From an uncultured Lachnospiraceae bacterium (GTDB lineage Bacteria > Bacillota > Clostridia > Lachnospirales > Lachnospiraceae): a DNA stretch of 64,000 bases. The translations under genes were made by a program, and so were the position numbers. Below, one piece after another: positions 42,891-51,206 of this stretch (positions are counted from its first letter, which is position 1; every line of letters starts with the position of its first letter). The stretch is from contig CAJUDZ010000006.1 of the NCBI GenBank assembly GCA_910584965.1, positions 1 through 64,000 on the forward strand, read 5' to 3'. The notes beneath the pieces are model-generated. The model did not search any database, was not told the origin of the DNA, and saw only the letters and a program-made list of their open reading frames with translations.

Positions 42891-45677
42891 ATGAAAAACA
42901 GGTATGTTATAGACTGGGACGCATATGCGCGGATGGCGAGGACGGCGGCCGCGGAAGGCACGGTGCTTCTGCGGAACGAGCAGAATGTTCTTCCGCTGAA
43001 AGAAGGGGAAAAGCTGGCGGTATTCGGCCGGATTCAATTTGATTATTATAAGAGCGGTACGGGGTCCGGCGGTCTCATTAACACGAAATATGTGGTGAGC
43101 ATTCCGGATGCGTTAAAAGAAGAAAATCTTATTCTGAATCAGGGACTGGAACAGGTTTACCGGGAATGGATTACGGAACATCCCTTCGATCAGGGCCAGG
43201 GCTGGGCGCAGGAACCCTGGAGCCAGGAAGAAATGCCGTTAGATTCCGCCTTTGTCGGTAAGATAGCGGCGGAAAGCGATACCGCGCTTGTCATTATCGG
43301 ACGAACCGCGGGCGAAGACAGAGATGCCAAAGGCGAAAGGGGCAGCTATTATCTTTCGGAAGGGGAAGAGGAGATGCTGAAACAGGTGTGTGCGGCATTT
43401 GACAGGGTGATCGTGGCGCTGAATGTGGGAAGCATCATCGATATGAACTGGGTGGAAACCTATAAGCCGCAGGCGGTTCTCTATACCTGGCAGGGCGGCA
43501 TGGAAGGCGGGCATGCGGCAGCAGATATTCTGACCGGAAGAGTCAATCCGAGCGGCAAACTGGCCGATACGATTGCCTTTTCGGAAAAAGACTATCCGGC
43601 GGCGGAAAATTTCGGCGGCGAAGAGGGAAACAGGTATGCGGAGGACATATATGTCGGATACCGTTATTTCGAAACGTTTGATTCGGCGAAAGACAAAGTG
43701 CATTATCCGTTTGGATTCGGACTTTCTTATACATCTTTTGACATAAACTGTAATATGGAAAACGCAGAGAACGGCTGTACTTTCCGCATCAGGGTAAAAA
43801 ATACGGGTGCGTTTTCCGGGAAAGAGGTTGTACAGATCTATGCTTCCGCGCCGCAGGGGAAGCTTGGGAAACCGGCCAGGAGTCTGGCGGCATTTGCAAA
43901 AACAAATTATCTGGAACCGGGAGAGGAGCAGGTACTGCTTGTTTCCGTGGAAAAACAGGTTTTTGCTTCTTACGATGACAGCGGCGTGACCGGAAACAAA
44001 TCCTGTTACGTATTGGAACCGGGAACCTATCGGTTCTATGTGGGAACGGATGTCAGAAGTGCGAAGCAGGCCGGTTCGATCGAGCTCGACAGGCTGGAAG
44101 TGCTGGAACGGTGTACGGAAGCGCTTGCCCCGGCGGAGGATTTTGACCGGATGAAGCCGGAAGCGTCGGAAGACGGGACTTATAAGATTCTCTGGGAAAA
44201 AGCACCCTTACGCACTCACAGCATGGCGCAGAAATATGCGGAAGAGCAAAAGCGGGATGTGCCTTATACAGGCGATAAAGGATATAAACTATCGGATGTT
44301 TATGACAAAAAAGTCTCGATTGAAGAGTTTATCGGGCAGTTAAACGACAAAGAACTGTGCTGTCTTGTCCGGGGCGAGGGAATGTGTTCTCCCAAAGTTA
44401 CGCCCGGAACGGCATCTGCTTTCGGCGGCGTTACGAAAGCACTGGAAAATTACGGGATTCCATGCGGATGCTGTGCGGACGGTCCGTCGGGCATCCGTAT
44501 GGACTGCGGAACCCATGCGTTCTGCCTTCCGAACGGAACTTGTCTGGCATGCAGTTTTAATGAAGAGCTTGCAATGCAGCTTTATGAAATGGAGGGTGCG
44601 GAGCTTCGGAAGAACCGCATTGATATTTTGCTGGGGCCCGGAATGAATATCCACAGGCATCCTTTGAACGGCCGGAATTTCGAGTACTTTTCGGAAGATC
44701 CGCTGCTTACCGGTAAAATGGCGGCAGCGCAGATAAAAGGCATGCGGAAGTATCAGGTAACGGGAGCCCTGAAACATTTTGCGGCCAATAATCAGGAATA
44801 CCATCGCAGATTGTATAATTCTGTCGTTTCGGAGCGCGCTATGCGGGAAATATACCTGAAAGGCTTTGAAATCGCGGTAAAAGAAGGCGGCGCCTATGCG
44901 ATTATGACGACATACGGCGGAATTAACGGAATCTGGACGGCCGGCAGCTATGATCTGCTGACAACGATTCTCCGGAACGAGTGGCATTTCGACGGACTGG
45001 TAATGACGGACTGGTGGGCGGAGATCAATGATGAAGGACAGACGCCCGTGCGGGAAAATCTGGCGGCCATGGTACGGAGCCAGAATGACGTCTATATGGT
45101 CGTGCGGGATTCGGAAAGTAATTCCGGCGGGGATAATCTGGAAGAAAGTTTACGAAACGGCGCCCTGAAACGGGCTGATCTGGTAAGATGCGCCGGAAAT
45201 ATACTGGGTGTGCTGATGCGCTCCCCCGTTATGGACAGAAGCCTTCAGCGGCTCAGCAAAGAAGAACTGGAAGCGGCCGAGCATATGGCGGAAGAGACGA
45301 TAACGGACGCCGATATGGAATGGCATTTGCTGGATGAAAGAATGGAGCTGGACGGCCAGGCGGTCGATACCGGTAAGGGAAAATCTTTTACATGCGGACT
45401 TCGGACAAAAGAGCCGGGCTTTTACAAAATCCGCATCCGGGCAAAGGTGGACGCATCCGAACTGGCCCAGGTATCGGTATCTGTTTTTGCCAACAGTAAA
45501 TTACAGGGGACGTTTACGCTGAACGGTACGGATGGAAACTATGTGGAGATCGAACAGTCTCTGGGATTTTTCATCAGTATCAGTAATTACCTGAAGTTAT
45601 ATTTCGCGGAGAGCGGAATGCAGATCGAGACGGTCGTCGTCGAGAAAGACAAGGAGAAAGAAAGGGAACTGGCATAA
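42891..45677 (+). CDS. GH3 beta-glycosidase, inverted domain order
   Basis: A 928-residue GH3 enzyme with the order reversed: the GH3 C-terminal alpha/beta sandwich comes first (ARTAAAEGTVLLRNEQNVLPL, IIGRTAGEDRD, LYTWQGGMEGGHAAADILTG), then a fibronectin-III-like part (KNTGAFSGKEVVQIYAS), then the catalytic barrel (GPGMNIHRHPLNGRNFEYFSEDP) with nucleophile Asp707 in VMTDWWAEI, and a C-terminal beta-rich, possibly carbohydrate-binding tail. No signal peptide, so it is cytoplasmic. It likely cleaves beta-glucosides or related oligosaccharides. AAAGGAG precedes the ATG, with a small CCCGG/CCGGG hairpin just ahead. Confidence 0.92.
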   Translation: MKNRYVIDWDAYARMARTAAAEGTVLLRNEQNVLPLKEGEKLAVFGRIQFDYYKSGTGSGGLINTKYVVSIPDALKEENLILNQGLEQVYREWITEHPFDQGQGWAQEPWSQEEMPLDSAFVGKIAAESDTALVIIGRTAGEDRDAKGERGSYYLSEGEEEMLKQVCAAFDRVIVALNVGSIIDMNWVETYKPQAVLYTWQGGMEGGHAAADILTGRVNPSGKLADTIAFSEKDYPAAENFGGEEGNRYAEDIYVGYRYFETFDSAKDKVHYPFGFGLSYTSFDINCNMENAENGCTFRIRVKNTGAFSGKEVVQIYASAPQGKLGKPARSLAAFAKTNYLEPGEEQVLLVSVEKQVFASYDDSGVTGNKSCYVLEPGTYRFYVGTDVRSAKQAGSIELDRLEVLERCTEALAPAEDFDRMKPEASEDGTYKILWEKAPLRTHSMAQKYAEEQKRDVPYTGDKGYKLSDVYDKKVSIEEFIGQLNDKELCCLVRGEGMCSPKVTPGTASAFGGVTKALENYGIPCGCCADGPSGIRMDCGTHAFCLPNGTCLACSFNEELAMQLYEMEGAELRKNRIDILLGPGMNIHRHPLNGRNFEYFSEDPLLTGKMAAAQIKGMRKYQVTGALKHFAANNQEYHRRLYNSVVSERAMREIYLKGFEIAVKEGGAYAIMTTYGGINGIWTAGSYDLLTTILRNEWHFDGLVMTDWWAEINDEGQTPVRENLAAMVRSQNDVYMVVRDSESNSGGDNLEESLRNGALKRADLVRCAGNILGVLMRSPVMDRSLQRLSKEELEAAEHMAEETITDADMEWHLLDERMELDGQAVDTGKGKSFTCGLRTKEPGFYKIRIRAKVDASELAQVSVSVFANSKLQGTFTLNGTDGNYVEIEQSLGFFISISNYLKLYFAESGMQIETVVVEKDKEKERELA

Positions 45678-45713
45678 TTTAATTTTAAAATATCATAAAG
45701 GAGGCGGAAGGAT

Positions 45714-47336
45714 ATGTTGAAATTATCTGGGAAATCGGTTTACAAGGGGATTGTTCTCGGCCCGGTGACGGTGCTTGGGAAGGAAGATGCACAGATCAAA
45801 AGAACAAAGATTACGGACGCGGATGCCGAAATTGCCCGCGTCGGAAAAGCGGGAGAGCAGGCACAGGCGCAGCTTCAGAAATTGTATGACAAAGCGCTGA
45901 AAGAAGTGGGAGAGTCCAGCGCCGCTATTTTTGAAGTGCATCAGATGATGCTGGAAGATGATGACTATCTGGAAGCCATCCACAATATGATACGGACGGA
46001 GATGGTAAACGCGGAATATGCGGTTGCGGTGACCGGAGATAATTTTTCGGAGATGTTTGCCGGAATGGACAATGATTACATGAAGGCCAGGGCGGCGGAT
46101 ATTAAAGATATTTCAAACCGCCTTGTAAGAAACCTGACAGGACGGGAAGATATAAACGATGGAAATATGGAACCGTCCATTATAGTAGCGGATGATCTGA
46201 GTCCCAGCGAAACGGTGCAGATGGATAAGGAAAAGATTCTGGCGTTTGTGACGGTACACGGTTCCACCAACTCCCATACGGCGATTTTGGCAAGGATGAT
46301 GAATATCCCAGCGTTAATCGGCGTGCCCATAGACCTGAACGAGATACACACGGGCATGAAGGCTGTGGTGGATGGACAAAAGGGCGAGGTGATTTTTGAC
46401 CCGTCGGAAGAAATCTGCGTCGAGGTGGAGAAAAGAGTCAGAGAAGAACAGGAAAAGCTGAAACTCTTGCAGTCGTTAAAAGGAAAAGAGAATGTGACCC
46501 TGTCGGGAAAGACCATCAAAATTTTTGCGAATATCGGCAGCGTCTCGGACGTAGGTTATGTACTGGAAAACGATGCGGGCGGCATCGGCCTGTTCCGCAG
46601 CGAATTTCTGTATCTTGGAAGAAACGATTTTCCGACGGAAGAAGAACAGTTCCAGGCGTATAAGCAGGTAGCACAGACTATGGCGGGCAAAAACGTGGTC
46701 ATCCGTACGCTGGATATCGGGGCGGATAAACAGGTGGATTATTTTAATCTCGGAAAAGAAGATAATCCCGCCATGGGATACCGCGCTATCCGTATATGCC
46801 TGAAGCAGCCGGATATTTTCAGGACGCAGCTGCGGGCATTGTTCCGTGCCGCCGTGTACGGGAACATTTCCGTGATGTATCCGATGATTACGTCGGTGGA
46901 AGAGGTGCGGCAGATTCAGGCCATCGTTTCGGAGGTGAAGGCGGAGCTGGATGAGAAAGAAATACCCTATAAAACGCCGGAACAGGGTATCATGATCGAA
47001 ACGCCGGCGGCTGTTATGATCAGCGATGAACTGGCGGAGATCGTGGATTTTTTCAGTATCGGAACGAACGATCTGACCCAGTATACGCTTGCGGTAGACA
47101 GACAGAACGAGAAGCTGGATGATTTCTATCGGCCGCACCATAAAGCGATTCTCAGAATGATTAAAATGACCGTTGACAATGCGCATAAATGTGGGAAATG
47201 GGTCGGTATATGCGGCGAGCTTGGCGCCGATCCGGAACTGACGGAAGAATTTCTGCGCATGGGCGTCGATGAACTGTCCGTAGCGCCGTCGATGGTATTG
47301 AAGGTGCGGAAGGCGGTCAGGGAATCCGAGGTATAA
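45714..47336 (+). CDS. ptsI: PTS enzyme I
   Basis: A 540-residue phosphoenolpyruvate-protein phosphotransferase, the first general component of the PTS. The phosphorylated His188 lies in HGSTNSHTAILAR. IGLFRSEFLYLGRNDFPTEEEQ, RTLDIGADKQVDYF, NPAMGYRAIR and SIGTNDLTQYTLAVDRQNE form the PEP-binding and signature parts. It takes phosphate from PEP and gives it to HPr. No ptsH is next to it, which is unusual compared with the common ptsH-ptsI pair. A long AAGGAGGCGGAAGG site precedes the ATG; no terminator separates it from the GH3 gene. Confidence 0.95.
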   Translation: MLKLSGKSVYKGIVLGPVTVLGKEDAQIKRTKITDADAEIARVGKAGEQAQAQLQKLYDKALKEVGESSAAIFEVHQMMLEDDDYLEAIHNMIRTEMVNAEYAVAVTGDNFSEMFAGMDNDYMKARAADIKDISNRLVRNLTGREDINDGNMEPSIIVADDLSPSETVQMDKEKILAFVTVHGSTNSHTAILARMMNIPALIGVPIDLNEIHTGMKAVVDGQKGEVIFDPSEEICVEVEKRVREEQEKLKLLQSLKGKENVTLSGKTIKIFANIGSVSDVGYVLENDAGGIGLFRSEFLYLGRNDFPTEEEQFQAYKQVAQTMAGKNVVIRTLDIGADKQVDYFNLGKEDNPAMGYRAIRICLKQPDIFRTQLRALFRAAVYGNISVMYPMITSVEEVRQIQAIVSEVKAELDEKEIPYKTPEQGIMIETPAAVMISDELAEIVDFFSIGTNDLTQYTLAVDRQNEKLDDFYRPHHKAILRMIKMTVDNAHKCGKWVGICGELGADPELTEEFLRMGVDELSVAPSMVLKVRKAVRESEV

Positions 47337-47425
47337 AGAATATGATCGGGGGACATTTTAAGACCGATATCATAAAAAACCTGTATTATATGATTTTAAA
47401 ACAGCAGAAGGGATATGTCAGACAG

Positions 47426-48010
47426 ATGAAAAATCTTTATAGAGTATGGATACTGGCTGCGCTTCTTCCGGTTTTCGTGCTGGGAGGCTGCGCGGGAAAA
47501 GACGCAGACACAGGAAAAGCGGAAGGAACCGGCGTTTCTCAGGAAGGGGTGCAGTCCCTTCCTGACGGGCTGGTCACGCAGACTGCATTTGAAGCGCATG
47601 ATATGGACGGTAATGTGGTTACGGCGGAAATATTTTCGGAATCGAAACTCACGATGATAAATGTCTGGGCCACTTATTGCAACCCCTGCCTGAGGGAGAT
47701 GCCGGAACTTGCGGAGCTGGCGCAGGAATATGATGAGGCAGATTTCAGGCTTATCGGGATTATCAGCGATGTGCCGGAAAACGCGGATCAGGAAGTTCTC
47801 GATCTGGCCGGAGATCTGATTGAACAGACGGGGGCCTCCTACACGCATCTTCTCCTGAATGAATCGCTTTACCGTGCGCTTCTGGAAGAGGTGGCGGCCG
47901 TGCCGACTACATTTTTCTTTGATGAAAACGGCACGCTGTTAGATACGGTGGTGGGTGCGATGGACAAATCGGCGTGGGAGGAAAAAATCAATGAACTTCT
48001 GGGAGAATAG
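47426..48010 (+). CDS. TlpA-like thioredoxin-fold lipoprotein
   Basis: A 194-residue lipoprotein: hydrophobic leader, then LGGC with Cys22 as the acylated residue, and a thioredoxin domain with WATYCNPC (Cys85 and Cys88) and cis-Pro in VAAVPTTFFF. It belongs to the TlpA/ResA group that reduces or exchanges disulfides outside the membrane. ATG 47426 is chosen because it gives a proper lipoprotein leader; an in-frame ATG at 47342 would add a 28-residue tail. The 3' end overlaps the next small gene by 20 bases, so they are coupled. Confidence 0.88.
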   Translation: MKNLYRVWILAALLPVFVLGGCAGKDADTGKAEGTGVSQEGVQSLPDGLVTQTAFEAHDMDGNVVTAEIFSESKLTMINVWATYCNPCLREMPELAELAQEYDEADFRLIGIISDVPENADQEVLDLAGDLIEQTGASYTHLLLNESLYRALLEEVAAVPTTFFFDENGTLLDTVVGAMDKSAWEEKINELLGE

Positions 48011-48140
48011 GCGGCATCTGTGGATAGGCGGGGCGCTGGCGGGAGTCGTATTTCTGGCTGCCGGCGCGGCGCAGGGACAGTTTGGCGTTATCTGGCAGAA
48101 AGCTGTGATGATCTGCATGGAATGTATCGGAATCGGGTGA
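47991..48140 (+). CDS. Small CxxC membrane protein (CD1871A-like)
   Basis: A 49-residue protein of one membrane helix (about 10-28) followed by GQFGVIWQKAVMICMECIGIG, with Cys42 and Cys45 in a CMEC motif near the C-terminus. It matches the short CD1871A-type CxxC proteins of Clostridia. GGGAGG lies nine bases upstream, and it starts inside the TlpA-like gene. Being placed between a disulfide lipoprotein and a NapH-like ferredoxin suggests it passes electrons between them; that is inference. Confidence 0.78.
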   Translation: MNFWENRRHLWIGGALAGVVFLAAGAAQGQFGVIWQKAVMICMECIGIG

Positions 48141-48146
48141 GAAATT

Positions 48147-49061
48147 ATGATGAACAGAATACGACTTGCCGTACAGCTTCTTTTTACCATCATTACAAAC
48201 GGATACATGTATGGTTTCCTGAACGGAAAAATATACCGGGGCGGATTGAAATATGTATGCGTTCCCGGCCTGAACTGTTATTCCTGCCCGGGAGCGCTGT
48301 CTTCCTGTCCGGTCGGCGCCTTACAGGCATTGTTAAACCAGCGGGGATTCCGGGTGCCTTTTAGCGCGCTTGGATTTTTCTTTTTGTTCGGGAGCATTTT
48401 GGGGCGGTTTGTCTGCGGCTGGCTGTGCCCTTTCGGGCTGGTGCAGGATCTTTTATATAAAATTCCGTTTTTTCGGAAAAAGAAAACGCTGCCTTTTCAT
48501 AAATATTTAAAATTCGGAAAATATGCGGTGCTTCTGTTACTGGTATGCTTCGGCTCCGTATTTTTGTTCGGAGGTTTTGCAAAAGTGCCGGCTTTCTGCA
48601 AATATCTGTGCCCTTCGGGGACGCTGTTCGGAGCGGCGCCGCTGCTTGCCATGAACGAATCGCTGCGTGCGCAGGCTGGCGGATTGTTTTACTGGAAGCT
48701 CGGTGTGCTGATTTTTATAATCATCCTTTCGATGAAATGGTTTCGGCCGTTTTGTCAGTATCTGTGCCCGCTTGGCGCCATTTACGGGTTATTTAACAGG
48801 TTCAGCCTGGTTCAGATTCATTGGGAAAAAGAACGGTGTATTTCGTGCAAGGCTTGTGAAAGGGCCTGTCCTGCAGCGCTTTCCGTAGTTGAGATATCCC
48901 GTTCGCCGGAATGTATCCGCTGTGGAAAATGTGTTGACGCATGTCCGGAAAAATGTCTGCATTTTGGACAGATGAAGATTTTGGGGAAGGAGAAAACGAG
49001 GAATGGAAAAGTTAAAAATAGCGCTTTTGCAGGTGAAAGGAACGGGAACGACGGAAGGTAA
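48147..49061 (+). CDS. NapH/CcoG-like membrane iron-sulfur protein
   Basis: A 304-residue membrane protein with about four to five segments and many cysteines. CVPGLNCYSCPGALSSCP, then CGWLCPFG, CKYLCPSG and CQYLCPLG are NapH-like; the C-terminus has two 4Fe-4S sets (CISCKACERACP and CIRCGKCVDACPEKC). It probably carries electrons from a cytosolic donor through the membrane to the thiol proteins encoded just before it. The last 59 bases overlap the nitrilase gene, and the C-terminal tail past KCLHFGQMKI is lysine-rich and not conserved-looking. Confidence 0.88.
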   Translation: MMNRIRLAVQLLFTIITNGYMYGFLNGKIYRGGLKYVCVPGLNCYSCPGALSSCPVGALQALLNQRGFRVPFSALGFFFLFGSILGRFVCGWLCPFGLVQDLLYKIPFFRKKKTLPFHKYLKFGKYAVLLLLVCFGSVFLFGGFAKVPAFCKYLCPSGTLFGAAPLLAMNESLRAQAGGLFYWKLGVLIFIIILSMKWFRPFCQYLCPLGAIYGLFNRFSLVQIHWEKERCISCKACERACPAALSVVEISRSPECIRCGKCVDACPEKCLHFGQMKILGKEKTRNGKVKNSAFAGERNGNDGR

Positions 49062-49881
49062 TCTGCAAAAAGGAATCGAATGCTGTAAAGAAGCAAAAGA
49101 GCGTGGAGCTGATATTGCCCTATTTCCGGAAATGTGGAGCAGCGGCTATGCTATCCCGGAAGAGATCGGGAAATTAAAAGAACAGGCCGTACCGGCGGAC
49201 GGAAAATTTACCGCGGCCTATGCGGCGCTCGCAAAAGAACTGGATATGGCCATCGGCATTACTCTGCTTGAAAAACACGAACCTTTGCCGCGCAATACCA
49301 TCTGCCTGTTTGACAGAAACGGGAGACTGCTTTATACCTATGCGAAAGTGCATACCTGTGATTTCGGAGACGAATGCCGCCTGGATGCGGGTGAGGATTT
49401 CTATGTGGAAGAACTGGACACGGCAAAGGGAACGATCAAAGTCGGTTCGATGATCTGCTTTGACAGGGAATTTCCGGAAAGCGCCCGCATTTTGATGCTG
49501 AAAGGGGCGGAGCTTTTGCTTGTGCCGAATGCCTGTCCGATGGAAATCAATCGTCTGTCGCAGCTGAGGGGCAGGGCATATGAGAATATGCTGGCGGTTG
49601 CAACCTGCAATTATCCGGAAGGACATCCCGACTGCAACGGCCATTCATCGGTGTTTGACGGTGTGGCTTATCTGCCGGGACTGCCGGATTCACGTGACAC
49701 CTGTATTCTGGAAGCCGGAGAGGCCGAAGGCATCTATATTGCGGAACTGGATGTCGCGCAGCTTCGCAGATACCGGGAGCTGGAAGTGCATGGCAACGCC
49801 TATCGCCATCCCGGAAAATACGGGCTGTTGACGGAACCGAAAATAGAATTTCCGTTTGTGCGGAAAGATTACCGGGCGTGA
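49003..49881 (+). CDS. Carbon-nitrogen hydrolase (nitrilase superfamily)
   Basis: A 292-residue cytoplasmic amidase-fold enzyme. The Glu-Lys-Cys triad is Glu43 (FPEMW), Lys115 (YAKVHTCDFG) and Cys152 (MICFDREFPE). It cleaves C-N bonds in an amide or carbamoyl compound; the substrate is unknown. An aliphatic amidase-, Nit2- or carbamoylputrescine-type role are all possible. It overlaps the iron-sulfur gene by 59 bases. Confidence 0.87.
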   Translation: MEKLKIALLQVKGTGTTEGNLQKGIECCKEAKERGADIALFPEMWSSGYAIPEEIGKLKEQAVPADGKFTAAYAALAKELDMAIGITLLEKHEPLPRNTICLFDRNGRLLYTYAKVHTCDFGDECRLDAGEDFYVEELDTAKGTIKVGSMICFDREFPESARILMLKGAELLLVPNACPMEINRLSQLRGRAYENMLAVATCNYPEGHPDCNGHSSVFDGVAYLPGLPDSRDTCILEAGEAEGIYIAELDVAQLRRYRELEVHGNAYRHPGKYGLLTEPKIEFPFVRKDYRA

Positions 49882-49939
49882 AATCCCGGAAATAAAATTG
49901 ATCGAAATGGTAAACAATAAGAGCGGTGGAGGAACATTG

Positions 49940-50701
49940 ATGGAACGTTATATGCTGGAATGCTGTTTGGACAGCGTGGAGTCCGCAATAGAAGCCGAAA
50001 AAGGCGGCGCCGGCCGGCTGGAGTTATGCGCGTCGCTCATAACAGGGGGCATATCGCCGGGGCTCGCGCTGTATGAACAGGTAAGAGAATGCTGTACGCT
50101 TCCGGTAAGAGTTCTTCTGCGCCCCCGGTTCGGGGATTTTCTATACACGGAATACGAATTTGCCATCCTGAAAAGAGAGGTCTCTCTTTTTCGGGAAAAA
50201 GGAGCGGAAGGCGTAGTCATCGGCTGCCTGAAGGAGGACGGAACTCTTGATATGGAGCAGATGCGGGAGCTGATGAAAACGGCGGAAGGGATGAAAGTAA
50301 CCCTGCACCGTGCTTTTGATGTCTGCGCAGACCCGGTTCGGGCTTATGAGCAGGCGGGAGAGCTGGGCATCGATACGATTCTCACATCCGGTCAGGAAAG
50401 CAGCTGCCTTGCAGGGCTGCCGCTGTTAAAGAGACTGTCGGAATTGCAGCAAAAAACAGGAGGCCCGCAGATTATGGCCGGGGCGGGCGTGACGCCGGAA
50501 GTGATCGGACGGTTTTTGGAAGAAACGGATATTACGTGTTACCATCTGTCTGCGAAAAAGACGATAGACAGCGGTATGCGTTACCGGAAAGAGGGGGTGC
50601 CGATGGGACTTCCATCGTTAAGCGAGTACAGCATCCTGAGGACGGACAGCCGGGTTGTCGCGAAGGCGCGGAAAGTGCTTGCGGAGCATGAAGAAATTTA
50701 A
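49940..50701 (+). CDS. cutC: CutC-family protein
   Basis: A 253-residue TIM-barrel protein of the CutC family. MLECCLDSVESAIEAEKGGAGRLELCASL and GISPGLALYEQ at the N-terminus and LLRPRFGDFLYTEYEF are the family's marks; FDVCADPVRAYEQ and AGAGVTPEVI follow. CutC was linked to copper tolerance, but its biochemical role is not settled. ATG 49940 has GGTGGAGG upstream; a longer in-frame start within the nitrilase gene would not fit. Confidence 0.9.
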   Translation: MERYMLECCLDSVESAIEAEKGGAGRLELCASLITGGISPGLALYEQVRECCTLPVRVLLRPRFGDFLYTEYEFAILKREVSLFREKGAEGVVIGCLKEDGTLDMEQMRELMKTAEGMKVTLHRAFDVCADPVRAYEQAGELGIDTILTSGQESSCLAGLPLLKRLSELQQKTGGPQIMAGAGVTPEVIGRFLEETDITCYHLSAKKTIDSGMRYRKEGVPMGLPSLSEYSILRTDSRVVAKARKVLAEHEEI

Positions 50702-50719
50702 AAGATCAGGAGGAAAAAT

Positions 50720-51181
50720 ATGTTACAGACAGGAACAAAGGCACCGGATTTTTCGCTGCCGGACCAGAACGGACAGACACACACGCTGGAAGAATATAAA
50801 GGGAAAAAGGTCATTCTCTATTTTTACCCGAAAGACAATACGCCGGGCTGTACGAAGCAGGCCTGCAATTTCGGGACACTCTATCCCCAGTTTCAGGAAA
50901 AAGGGGCGGTGGTGATCGGCGTCAGTAAGGACAGCGTCGCGTCGCATAAAAAATTTGAAGAAAAGTACGGACTGCCGTTTACGCTGCTTTCCGATACGGA
51001 GCTGTCCTGTATTAAGGCCTATGACGTCTGGCAGGAAAAGAAAAATTATGGTAAGGTAAGTATGGGCGTAGTGCGCACAACTTATCTGATCGACGAAGAG
51101 GGCATTATCGTGAAGGCTTTTGGGAAAGTAAAAGCGGAGGAAAATCCGGCGCAGATGCTCGGGGAACTGAAAGAAGCGTAA
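50720..51181 (+). CDS. bcp: Peroxiredoxin, Bcp/PrxQ type
   Basis: A 153-residue thiol peroxidase. The peroxidatic Cys44 and resolving Cys49 lie in TPGCTKQACNF, the usual Bcp spacing. FYPKDNTPGCT and GVSKDSVASHKKFEEKYGLPFTLLSD are typical. It reduces hydrogen peroxide and organic peroxides using thioredoxin-like reductants. It starts 18 bases after cutC. The neighbouring thiol and iron-sulfur proteins suggest an oxygen-stress unit. Confidence 0.94.
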   Translation: MLQTGTKAPDFSLPDQNGQTHTLEEYKGKKVILYFYPKDNTPGCTKQACNFGTLYPQFQEKGAVVIGVSKDSVASHKKFEEKYGLPFTLLSDTELSCIKAYDVWQEKKNYGKVSMGVVRTTYLIDEEGIIVKAFGKVKAEENPAQMLGELKEA

Positions 51182-51206
51182 AACACAGGAAAGAGGAGGA
51201 TAAGAG

